A stretch of 30,159 nucleotides of DNA, from assembly GCA_002413865.1 (NCBI GenBank), contig DHXX01000004.1, positions 38,595 to 68,753 on the forward strand, given 5' to 3'. Below are positions 12,568 to 18,777 of this stretch, piece by piece. The DNA is from Candidatus Saccharibacteria bacterium UBA5145. GTDB taxonomy: Bacteria; Patescibacteriota; Saccharimonadia; Saccharimonadales; UBA4665. The first letter of the stretch is position 1. The number at the start of each line of letters is the position of its first letter. A program made the position numbers and the translations under genes. The notes beneath the pieces were generated by a model. The model did no database searches, was not told the origin of the DNA, and was given only the letters and a program-made list of their open reading frames with translations.

Positions 12568-12596
12568 GGATCCTGAAATAAATTCAGGATGACGGC
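12568..12596. repeat. Dispersed palindromic repeat, copy 3
   Basis: Identical over 29 bases to 8560-8588. Confidence 0.75.
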
Positions 12597-12626
12597 GGGA
12601 GTGGTATGTCGCACTTGAAGGCTGAG

Positions 12627-12655
12627 ATGACGAATTAACAGATATGAGGTATACT
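12627..12655 (+). promoter_or_regulatory. rnpB promoter
   Basis: -35 ATGACG (12627-12632), 17-bp spacer, -10 TATACT (12650-12655); start near 12661. Confidence 0.65.
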
Positions 12656-12660
12656 TACTA

Positions 12661-13023
12661 GGCCAGATTATTGGCTAATCGCGTGTAGCAATATACGAGG
12701 AAAGTCCGGGCAGCATAGGGGAGGGCAGTCGCTAACGGCGACCGGGCGTCAAGCCTAGGGAAAGTGCCACAGAAACGAAACCGCCAATTTATTGGTAAGG
12801 GTGAAACGAGCGAGGTAAAAGCTCGCATTGCTGCACGGTGACGTGCAGGAAAGGTAAACCCTGCCTGCTGCAAGGAGACGGACTATTTGAGTTTAATCTC
12901 GAAGTTCCCGCTAGTAGTCCGTCACAAGAACCGCTTGAGCCGACGAGCAATCGTCGGCCTAGATAGATGATTAGCAGTTCTGATTTATCAGGCTACAAAA
13001 CCCGGCTTATAGATAGTCTGGCA
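12661..13023 (+). ncRNA. rnpB: RNase P RNA
   Basis: Catalytic RNA that removes the 5' leaders of pre-tRNAs. The conserved 5' core GAGGAAAGTCCGGGC is at 12697-12711, ACAGAAACGAAACCGCC in the middle, GGTAAACCCTGC near 12853, and the 3' core ACAAAACCCGGCTTATAGA at 12995-13013. The ends pair: GCCAGATTAT (from 12662) with ATAGTCTGGC (to 13022), one G-U pair. Length about 362 nt and helix layout fit the ancestral A type. It is flanked by its own promoter and a terminator at 13031. Confidence 0.96.
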
Positions 13024-13030
13024 ACTTAAA

Positions 13031-13057
13031 AACTCCTCTGTTAAGAGGAGTTTTTAT
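13031..13057 (+). terminator. rnpB terminator
   Basis: AACTCCTCT (13031-13039), loop GTTA, AGAGGAGTT (13044-13052), then T-rich. It can also serve the converging minus-strand gene ending at 13066. Confidence 0.85.
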
Positions 13058-13065
13058 TACTATTA

Positions 13066-13353
13066 CTAGTCAGATCTTTCAAACGGTCGGCTTGGCTTTT
13101 GATAAAGACGCTTACCGTCGACGACAACATGACCAAGCATTCTCTGTAGTCTTGTGAATCGCCCCGCCGGCTTCCATTCGACTGCACCAGCCATGATCAG
13201 GCCCGTAACGACACCAGTGATGGCTACTTCACGGTCTGCAATTCCGAAATCCGGGATAATGTCGCAAACCGCCGCGGCTATTTCCATCGTCACCCCATCC
13301 CTTTGTAGGTCAATGTTTGTGGGAAACAGTTCTTCATTCAGTTGCTCGGCCAT
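13066..13353 (-). CDS. Small hypothetical protein
   Basis: A 95-residue soluble protein, not recognised. The middle (EIAAAVCDIIPDFGIADREV) and a hydrophobic helix (AITGVVTGLIMAGAVEW) are followed by a basic end (RFTRLQRML, RLYQKPSRP). A strong Shine-Dalgarno (AAGGAG, seven bases before ATG) and a promoter (-35 TTGCAA at 13399-13394, 16-bp spacer, -10 TAAAAT at 13377-13372) support a real gene. It ends at the rnpB terminator. Confidence 0.6.
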   Translation of the reverse strand: MAEQLNEELFPTNIDLQRDGVTMEIAAAVCDIIPDFGIADREVAITGVVTGLIMAGAVEWKPAGRFTRLQRMLGHVVVDGKRLYQKPSRPFERSD

Positions 13354-13371
13354 GAAAACTCCTTTTAGGAC

Positions 13372-13399
13372 ATTTTACAATACCTACAATTCATTGCAA
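13372..13399 (-). promoter_or_regulatory. Promoter of the 13353 gene
   Basis: Minus strand TTGCAA, 16 bases, TAAAAT; start near 13365 gives a 12-base leader that still contains the Shine-Dalgarno. Confidence 0.6.
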
Positions 13400-13467
13400 A
13401 ATTTTTTGACTAATATCACTCCGGCTTAGTTACTAAAGGGAGTATTGCGATGAGCTCTAAGTAAACT

Positions 13468-13497
13468 AATAGAACCGCCCTGGAGGACGGTTCTATT
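13468..13497 (-). terminator. Hairpin after rplT
   Basis: AATAGAACCG (13468-13477) pairs with CGGTTCTATT (13488-13497), loop region CCCTGGAGGA. The T-run on the minus strand is poor (AGTTTAC), so termination may be inefficient. Confidence 0.6.
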
Positions 13498-13516
13498 GCT
13501 AAGGCCGAGAAAAGTG

Positions 13517-13861
13517 TTACTTCTGGGTGGCTTTGACGACGGCCGTGAAGGCTTTTGGCTCGTTGACGGCTAGTTCAGCCAGAACCTTGCGGTCGAGGAT
13601 GATGCCAGCGGCCTTGAGGCCAGCAATCAGTTTGCTGTAGGTCGTGTCGTTTAAGCGAGCCGCCGCGTTAATGCGGGTGTTCCACAGCTCGCGAAAAGTT
13701 CGCTTGCGGTTTTTGCGATCGCGCGTGGCGAATTGCAAAGCCTTGGTGAGGGCCTGTCGACCACGCTTAATACTGGCGCGGTTGCTGTGGGTCATGCCTT
13801 TTGTGGCTTTACGGATTTTATTGTGCTTGGCGTGACTGGTGACGCCGCGTTTAACTCTCAT
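13517..13861 (-). CDS. rplT: 50S ribosomal protein L20
   Basis: A 114-residue L20, normal length: basic N-terminus MRVKRGVTSHAKHNKIRKAT, RRQALTKALQFATRDRK-like segment, RELWNTRINAAAR and the C-terminal GLKAAGIILDRKVLAELAV. L20 binds 23S rRNA early in 50S assembly and in many bacteria represses its own operon. Last gene of infC-rpmI-rplT; it starts four bases after the rpmI stop. Confidence 0.96.
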   Translation of the reverse strand: MRVKRGVTSHAKHNKIRKATKGMTHSNRASIKRGRQALTKALQFATRDRKNRKRTFRELWNTRINAAARLNDTTYSKLIAGLKAAGIILDRKVLAELAVNEPKAFTAVVKATQK

Positions 13862-13865
13862 CTGA

Positions 13866-14060
13866 TTAGACTCCTAGGTTCTGCTTGATAAATCGGGCGA
13901 CACCACCGGTTCGGGTGGTAAGGCCACTCAGGCTACGCTTGCGCGCGCTGCTCTTCTTGCTCAAAAAGTGGTTCTTGTTGGCGTGGCCGACACGAACTTT
14001 ACCGTTCTTGCTGACACGAGCGCGGTCTTTGGTCCCGCTGTGGGTTTTTAGTTTGGGCAT
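13866..14060 (-). CDS. rpmI: 50S ribosomal protein L35
   Basis: A 64-residue L35: MPKLKTHSGTKDRARVSKNG, KVRVGHANKNHFLSKKSS, RKRSLSG. Its ATG shares one base with the infC stop (TAATG), so translation is coupled to infC. Confidence 0.95.
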   Translation of the reverse strand: MPKLKTHSGTKDRARVSKNGKVRVGHANKNHFLSKKSSARKRSLSGLTTRTGGVARFIKQNLGV

Positions 14061-14620
14061 TATGATTCTCCTTCTTGAGTCTCTTTCGGGGCGACGGCCA
14101 CTGGTTTGCGAACGCCGCTAGTCCGGATTACAAAGTTAAGTTGTTTGCCCGATAGTTGGGGGGCTTGGTCAACTACAATTGTATCACCAAAATCATCGAT
14201 TACTCGAGCGGCTATCTTAAAGCCGATCTCCTTGTGGGCTAGCTCGCGACCGCGGTAGAAGAGTGTGATCTTCACTTTGTGGCCGTCTTCCAGAAACTTG
14301 ACGACTTTCGACATTTTGACGCCGAGGTCGTGGTCGCTGATTTTGAGCCCAAAGCGCATTTGCTTGAGTTCGGACGCTTTGGTGGTTTTGCGGTTCTTCT
14401 GGATCTGCTTGGTCCGCTGGTAATTGAACTTGCCCCAATCGACAATTTTACAAACCGGCGGCTTCGCATCCGGCGAAATCTCCACTAAATCCAGTTCGCG
14501 CTCGGCAGCAAGTGCTAAGGCTTCTGTTCGACTGAGGACGCCAAGTTGTTTGCCGTCTTCATCGATTACGCGTAGCTCATTGGCCCGAATGTCACCATTC
14601 AAGCGAGTATATTTGGCGAT
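14060..14620 (-). CDS. infC: Translation initiation factor IF-3, probable AUC start
   Basis: IF-3 binds the 30S subunit and checks start codon-tRNA pairing. The N-terminal domain begins IAKYTRLNGDIRANELRVI; then GVLSRTEALALAAERELDLV, the linker DWGKFNYQRTKQ, and the C-terminal domain with MRFGLKISDHDLGVKMSKVV and LFYRGRELAHKEIG. The first ATG/GTG/TTG-type start, TTG at 14602, lies about 30 bases from the only Shine-Dalgarno (AAGGAG, ending at 14629). An in-frame AUC at 14620-14618 lies eight bases after it and adds seven residues matching the family's KYTRLNG-type start; a TAA in frame upstream limits further extension. IF-3 genes commonly use rare starts (AUU in E. coli) for self-control, so AUC here is likely. 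186 residues. Confidence 0.92.
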   Translation of the reverse strand: MAKYTRLNGDIRANELRVIDEDGKQLGVLSRTEALALAAERELDLVEISPDAKPPVCKIVDWGKFNYQRTKQIQKNRKTTKASELKQMRFGLKISDHDLGVKMSKVVKFLEDGHKVKITLFYRGRELAHKEIGFKIAARVIDDFGDTIVVDQAPQLSGKQLNFVIRTSGVRKPVAVAPKETQEGES

Positions 14621-14658
14621 AAATCTAGCTCCTTAATTATTGATTTTTTCGTACTGGC

Positions 14659-14687
14659 ATTTTAACAGATACGAAGACAGGGGTCAA
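14659..14687 (-). promoter_or_regulatory. infC operon promoter
   Basis: Minus strand: -35 TTGACC (14687-14682), 17-bp spacer, -10 TAAAAT (14664-14659). Start near 14652 leaves a ~32-base leader. Confidence 0.7.
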
Positions 14688-14779
14688 ATGGGATCATGAA
14701 ATAGTTATATTGTCGGATAGTGGTATAGGCGGATAGTTGGGGCTCGGTTCTAGGAAAGAGCTTAGCTTGAGTTGAAAGT

Positions 14780-14892
14780 TGGCCACGGCCTAGAAACTGG
14801 GAAATAGGAAATAGGAATTAGAGAAACGCCGTTGTGTTTAAGCGATCGCAGCTCATCCCTGATTTCTAATTCTTAATTCCTAATTCCTAACT
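14780..14892. repeat. Short-unit intergenic inverted repeat
   Basis: GGAAATAGGAAATAGGAATTAG near 14788-14811 (units GGAAATA) is imperfectly complementary to TTCTAATTCTTAATTCCTAATTCCTAA (described in pieces: CTAATTC/TTAATTC units, about 14864-14890). No gene. It resembles in style the CTAACTG block at 8491. Confidence 0.65.
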
Positions 14893-14901
14893 TCCGCCTA
14901 C

Positions 14902-16434
14902 TTAGGCGGACGGGGTGACGGCGGCTGTACTGCGGTAGGCGAGGGCTTCGCTGATGTGGGCGCTGGTGATTTCGGCCGAGCCCTCCAGGTCGGCAATTGT
15001 GCGGGCGACCTTGACACAGCGCATGTAGGCCCGCGCCGAAATATTGAGTCGCTCGGCGGCGCTGTTTAGGAGTTCCTGGGCGTCGCTGGTCAGCTGGCCG
15101 AATTTTTTGATATCGGCGTTTGTCATGGCGGCATTGAGTTTGCTCGCTTGGCCGTAGCGTCGGTGCTGCAGCCGGCGGGCCCGGGCAACCGTCGCGCGGA
15201 CCGACTGATCGGCTTGGGGGTCGATGGCTTGGGTGAGGAGCTTACGGTGATTGACCTCGTGAACGCTACTATATAAGTCGATTCGATCGAGGATCGGCCC
15301 CGATAGCTTTTGTTGGTAGCGGAGTATCTGGTGGGGCAGGCAGCGACAGGTGCCCGTAGTGCCATAATAACCACACGGACAGGGGTTGGCCGTTGCCACC
15401 AGAATGAAATCGGCGGGATACTCGGCCGTGTCTTTGGCCCGGGCGACGCTGATCGTGAGGTCTTCGAGTGGTTGGCGTAAGGCTTCGAGCGTGGCCCGAC
15501 CGAACTCCGGTAACTCGTCAAAAAATAAGACACCCCGGTGCGACAGGCTAATTTCCCCCGGCCGCAGCTGGAGGCCGCCACCGATAATCGCGACGTGGCT
15601 GGCGCTATGATGGGGCGCGCGAAACGGTCGCCGCGTAATAATCTTGTCGTAGTCGTGGCTGGCCAGGCTGTGCAGGTGGGTGACCTCCAGTATCTCTTCG
15701 CGGCTGAGGGCCGGCAGCAGGCTCGGTAAGGCTTTGGCGAGCATGCTTTTGCCGGTACCCGGCGGACCGGCGAAGAATATATTGTGTCCGCCTGCCGCGG
15801 CGATCGTCAGGGCTCGTTTGGCTTGTTGCTGGCCAACCACTTCGCTCAAAGCTGTCAGGGAATCGGCACTATCGGCCGGGGCGTCGTAGCTGCCGGACCC
15901 CGTGGCCACCGACTTGATGGTGGCGGTCTGGTTGCAGTGTTTGTAGAGGTCGGCCAGCGTGTCGACCGGCACCAAGGTGACGTTGGGCACGAGCTGGGCC
16001 TGGGCTAAGTTGGCGCTCGGTATGTAAAAGGTATCGATGCCGTGCTGGCGGCCGACCAAAATCTTGCCAATGATACCACGCACCGCCCGCGTGCTGCCAT
16101 CGAGGCCAAGTTCACCGACGAAGGTTTGGTTTTTACCGAAGGTAACTGGTATCTGACGGCTAGCTACTAAGATGGCTGCCGCGATGGCCAAGTCAAAGCT
16201 GCTGTCGGTCTTGGGTATATCGGCCGGCGCCAGGTTAATCGTTACTCGCTTGCGGGGCATTAAGACGTTACTATTGGCAAAAGCGCCCCGCAGCCGTTCC
16301 TTGGCTTCGTCGACCGATTTATTGGCAAAGCCGACGATAATAATATTGGGCAGATTGTTCGACAAATGGCACTCAATATCGACGACCATGCCGCTAAAAC
16401 CGGTGCTGATGATACTTTGGACGGATGCGCTCAT
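14902..16434 (-). CDS. comM: ComM/YifB-family AAA+ ATPase (Mg-chelatase-like)
   Basis: A 510-residue protein with the full ComM plan. The N-terminal ChlI-like domain (residues 1-170) has VDIECHLSNNLPNIIIVGFANK and ERLRGAFANS. The AAA+ module has Walker A GPPGTGKS (223-230), RRPFRAPHHSASHVA, Walker B GVLFFDELPEF, and sensor ATANPCPCGYYG with further cysteines (CRCLP) typical of the family. The C-terminal domain ends ARAYMRCVKVARTIADLEGS. In Vibrio and Haemophilus ComM is a DnaB-like hexameric helicase that extends branch migration of incoming DNA in natural transformation; the same job is likely here. GGAGG 11 bases before the ATG is a distant Shine-Dalgarno. It stands alone. Confidence 0.92.
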   Translation of the reverse strand: MSASVQSIISTGFSGMVVDIECHLSNNLPNIIIVGFANKSVDEAKERLRGAFANSNVLMPRKRVTINLAPADIPKTDSSFDLAIAAAILVASRQIPVTFGKNQTFVGELGLDGSTRAVRGIIGKILVGRQHGIDTFYIPSANLAQAQLVPNVTLVPVDTLADLYKHCNQTATIKSVATGSGSYDAPADSADSLTALSEVVGQQQAKRALTIAAAGGHNIFFAGPPGTGKSMLAKALPSLLPALSREEILEVTHLHSLASHDYDKIITRRPFRAPHHSASHVAIIGGGLQLRPGEISLSHRGVLFFDELPEFGRATLEALRQPLEDLTISVARAKDTAEYPADFILVATANPCPCGYYGTTGTCRCLPHQILRYQQKLSGPILDRIDLYSSVHEVNHRKLLTQAIDPQADQSVRATVARARRLQHRRYGQASKLNAAMTNADIKKFGQLTSDAQELLNSAAERLNISARAYMRCVKVARTIADLEGSAEITSAHISEALAYRSTAAVTPSA

Positions 16435-16581
16435 GATTGTAGCTGCCTCCAGCCGGTTAGCGCACCCGCACCGTACGTTTGACCTGAATTAAAACACACG
16501 GCGCGCGGCCAAAGCAAGCTGTTTAAGGATAAGTTAAGGTTTGACCATCAGGGGTGAACAGCTAGATTTTGCCCGTAAACT

Positions 16582-16616
16582 AAAACAACGACTTGCGAGA
16601 AGTCGTTGTTTTTTTT
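16582..16616. terminator. Strong bidirectional terminator
   Basis: AAAACAACGACTT (16582-16594), loop GCGAG, AAGTCGTTGTTTT (16600-16612) and more T. No gene is being ended on the plus strand; TTGACC...TAGATT (near 16540-16567, 16-bp spacing) could drive a very short RNA into it. Confidence 0.8.
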
Positions 16617-16639
16617 GAGGTCTTTTTTGTTTTTGAGCA

Positions 16640-17070
16640 CTTATTTTGTTCAAGTGCTATGCACATAATAATAGATATAAAAGCCCCCGTCAATAACAAT
16701 TATGCTTATTTTTGAATAATCCTGTGCATAACTTATAACTCCTTAGCGGGCCTTGTTTTAGGTGTTCAATCTCTCGCTAACACCTTAAAAATAGAGCGTG
16801 TTGTAAGTATTAACGATCTATTGGGGTGAAAACCGGCGGCCTTGAGATCAGGGAACCCCAAAGCGTAGCCTAACCTGCGCCGTCATCCCAGCGCAGGCTG
16901 GGGTCCAACTAGTTGTCGTCATTCTGAGCCAAGGGCGAAGAATCTGAGTTTTGTTTGGAATTAGGCTCAGATCCTTGCTTCGCCGTTTCACGAACACTCC
17001 GTTCAGGATGACGAAAGAGTGCTGGTGACATCACCGCCTTTTCATTAGTGCCTATTCTTTCCTTCTTTAA
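16640..17070. repeat. Gene-free stretch with dispersed palindromes
   Basis: No gene. CGTCATCCCAGC...GCTGGGGTCC (near 16880-16907) and the CTGAGCC...GAAGAATCTGAG / GGCTCAGATCC / TTCAGGATGACG series (16914-17013) belong to the CGTCAT/ATGACG palindrome family. An apparent 63-residue minus-strand frame here is produced by these repeats. Confidence 0.55.
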
Positions 17071-17073
17071 TCT

Positions 17074-17269
17074 CTTACTTTGGGCCGCCAAAGTAAGCAA
17101 AACTCCCGACCAGGCACTGCGCGCGGTGCTAAAGAGCTGTTTGTTGCTGCGCCGTCAGGACGCCTGCGGCGGTTCCATATGATTTTCTAGAAGATGATAT
17201 GGAACTAGGCAGCCGGCTGGACTTAATCAACAAACAGCTCTTTAGCTCCGGCTGCGTTTAATGGTCGGG
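17074..17269. repeat. Nested inverted-repeat block (cruciform-like, ~195 bp)
   Basis: CTTACTTTGG/CCAAAGTAAG (17074-17097) is a tight hairpin. It is followed by three nested pairs: CCCGACCA/TGGTCGGG (17105-17112, 17262-17269), a perfect 17-bp pair TAAAGAGCTGTTTGTTG (17130-17146) with its complement (17228-17244), and GTTCCATAT/ATATGGAAC (17172-17180, 17197-17205). The centre is not coding. It looks like a MITE-like or regulatory palindromic unit. Confidence 0.75.
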
Positions 17270-17317
17270 TCCAGCTTCTGGGGTCACTGATTAATAGAAC
17301 TTGAAGGAGCGCTATCC

Positions 17318-17362
17318 CAGACGCCGTCAGCCTGATAATCTCGCGATCAGCGAGAGTATGAC
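17318..17362. repeat. Palindromic repeat of the CGTCA/TGACG class
   Basis: CGTCA...CTCGC-GATCA-GCGAG...TGACG: an outer and an inner inverted pair with the same end motif as the dispersed palindromes elsewhere in the window. Confidence 0.6.
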
Positions 17363-17679
17363 GAACTTAAGGAAAACCTTCCTATAGAATTTTAATTTCC
17401 TGGCGTGAAGCTATAATTTATTTTAGGATCCCAGGGCTAGCAATGGCTGCGACGGCCAGGCCAAACGCCTCGGCGGCCAGCGCCGAGTTATGTAAATTCA
17501 AAGTTAGATTAAGTCTAACGATTTTGCCGTGCCTGAATTAGGCATATTGGTAAAATTAATTTGTTAAAAAGTTCGGATCAAGCCGGCTGGATAAAATAGC
17601 TGTAAAAAAGTCAGCTATTTTGGAGTCGCTATAAGCGGTGCGCGTTTGGCGGGCCGAGCCGGTTCAAAGCGCTAGCGGA
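17363..17679. other. Gene-free stretch with two small hairpins
   Basis: No ORF is supported. GTTAGA/TCTAAC (near 17504-17520) and AAAATAGCT/AGCTATTTT (near 17594-17622) are simple hairpins. The latter lacks a T-run on the plus strand. Confidence 0.4.
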
Positions 17680-17708
17680 TTGACAATTTACAGGGCTCGT
17701 GCTAGATT
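17680..17708 (+). promoter_or_regulatory. Promoter of the membrane-protein gene
   Basis: -35 TTGACA (17680-17685), 17-bp spacer, -10 TAGATT (17703-17708); start near 17715. That leaves a leader of ~220 bases before 17937. Confidence 0.65.
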
Positions 17709-17714
17709 AAATGG

Positions 17715-17936
17715 GTAAGTCACAAAAACAAAAACACACTTACAATCTATTTCTCTTCTACGAGGTCCTCATCGCTCTTTTTGGCCCTAAAGGCCATAAG
17801 AGCGGTCAGTCTAAGCCATGGGCAACAAGCGCTATACATTCTATTTTAATGGGCGGATTTGTTGCCCGGGCTCCATTTTTGGACGCCTGTGCTCTCTGGT
17901 GCGGCGTTTTATAACCCAACTACACTTAAACCTAAT
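17715..17936 (+). promoter_or_regulatory. Long structured 5' leader
   Basis: The leader holds a strong stem CGCTCTT..TGGCC / GGCCA..AAGAGCG (about 17771-17802). A 67-residue frame starting at 17711 would begin before the predicted transcript start and has no family, so it is judged not to be a gene. The leader may be regulatory; no known riboswitch core was recognised. Confidence 0.35.
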
Positions 17937-18296
17937 ATGAGAAAAATACTTACCCATAAAAAAATTGTCATGATTGGCGGCCTGGCTACCGTCGATGCTC
18001 TGTTTTTCGGGTTGACTAACCCGGCTCGAGTGCCGTCTTTGTGGTTGATCGTCGGTTATGGGTTCGTGGTGGCGACATTGTATGCCGGTTTGCGGCTAGT
18101 TTTGTCGGTCGGAGGAGTTTATAGCCCTTGGTTCCAGCGTCAGGGCCGACCAGTCGGCTATACGACGGGCGTTTTGGCGGCAGTGCTCGCCCTGCAGTCA
18201 ATCGGTCAGTTATCTCTTCGAGACGTGGTGGTGTTACTGGTACTTTCGGCGGTCCTGGCCGTCTATTATGACTATAGTAAAACCAAAACGGCTTAA
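17937..18296 (+). CDS. Small polytopic membrane protein
   Basis: A 119-residue protein with about four membrane segments: IVMIGGLATVDALFFGL, LWLIVGYGFVVATLYAGLR, TTGVLAAVLALQSIGQL and VVVLLVLSAVLAVYY, flanked by basic residues (MRKILTHKK; YDYSKTKTA). No family recognised. An earlier in-frame TTG (17859) is possible but the ATG directly begins the basic N-terminus. It lies just before the ATPase pair and might work with it, though its own promoter is upstream and a separate -10 serves the next gene. Confidence 0.6.
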   Translation: MRKILTHKKIVMIGGLATVDALFFGLTNPARVPSLWLIVGYGFVVATLYAGLRLVLSVGGVYSPWFQRQGRPVGYTTGVLAAVLALQSIGQLSLRDVVVLLVLSAVLAVYYDYSKTKTA

Positions 18297-18335
18297 GGCA
18301 GTCTCTAAAGCATACAATTTATGATGTTTAACCTG

Positions 18336-18350
18336 TATAATATGTACCTA
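18336..18350 (+). promoter_or_regulatory. Promoter (-10) of the ATPase gene pair, near-leaderless
   Basis: TATAAT (18336-18341) is followed by the ATG at 18350, eight bases on. The -35 is poor (TACAAT at 18313-18318). Confidence 0.5.
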
Positions 18351-18772
18351 TGAATCCACAATCTTCTAATGAGCAGCCCGGCTTCAACTTGCCCCCGCCA
18401 CACACGGAATTATTCGCTTCTCCGTCAGCTCCCGAAGGCTCGGCTGGACTCGCCGAGACTGGCCGCAACGGCTCCGAAAAAGCTCCGGCGGCTGGTCAAC
18501 AAGTTGTTTCAGCTGGTTTGCCCATGCCACCAAGTTTTGCGACCGGCGCAGTCGGGCAAGGCACCGGGAATGACGTCACCAATACTACAACTACTGTTGC
18601 TGCAATTACAGCAGACGATGGAGATTTGATTGAAAAAGAGTGGGTCAACAAAGCCAAGGCTATTGTTGAAAAAACCCAAAACGATCCGTATCAACAGAGT
18701 AAAGAGCTAAATTTTCTAAGAGCAGGTTACATGCAAAAGCGTTATAGCAAAATTATTAAGTTGAGTGAGTAG
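18350..18772 (+). CDS. Low-complexity protein preceding the coupling ATPase
   Basis: A 140-residue protein. Residues 1-90 are rich in P, S, A, G, Q and T (disordered, no signal peptide or membrane helix). Residues ~95-140 form a charged helical end (EKEWVNKAKAIVEKTQNDPY then SKELNFLRAGYMQKRYSK). The conserved-looking C-terminus may dock on the ATPase encoded five bases downstream, with which it must share an mRNA. No family name can be given. Confidence 0.6.
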   Translation: MNPQSSNEQPGFNLPPPHTELFASPSAPEGSAGLAETGRNGSEKAPAAGQQVVSAGLPMPPSFATGAVGQGTGNDVTNTTTTVAAITADDGDLIEKEWVNKAKAIVEKTQNDPYQQSKELNFLRAGYMQKRYSKIIKLSE

Positions 18773-18777
18773 TAATA

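Noticed and set aside
16909..17100. 63-residue minus-strand frame
   Set aside because: It is made of dispersed palindromic repeat sequence, a common source of spurious genes.
17711..17914. 67-residue plus-strand frame
   Set aside because: Its ATG lies before the expected transcription start, there is no Shine-Dalgarno, and it overlaps a strong stem-loop.
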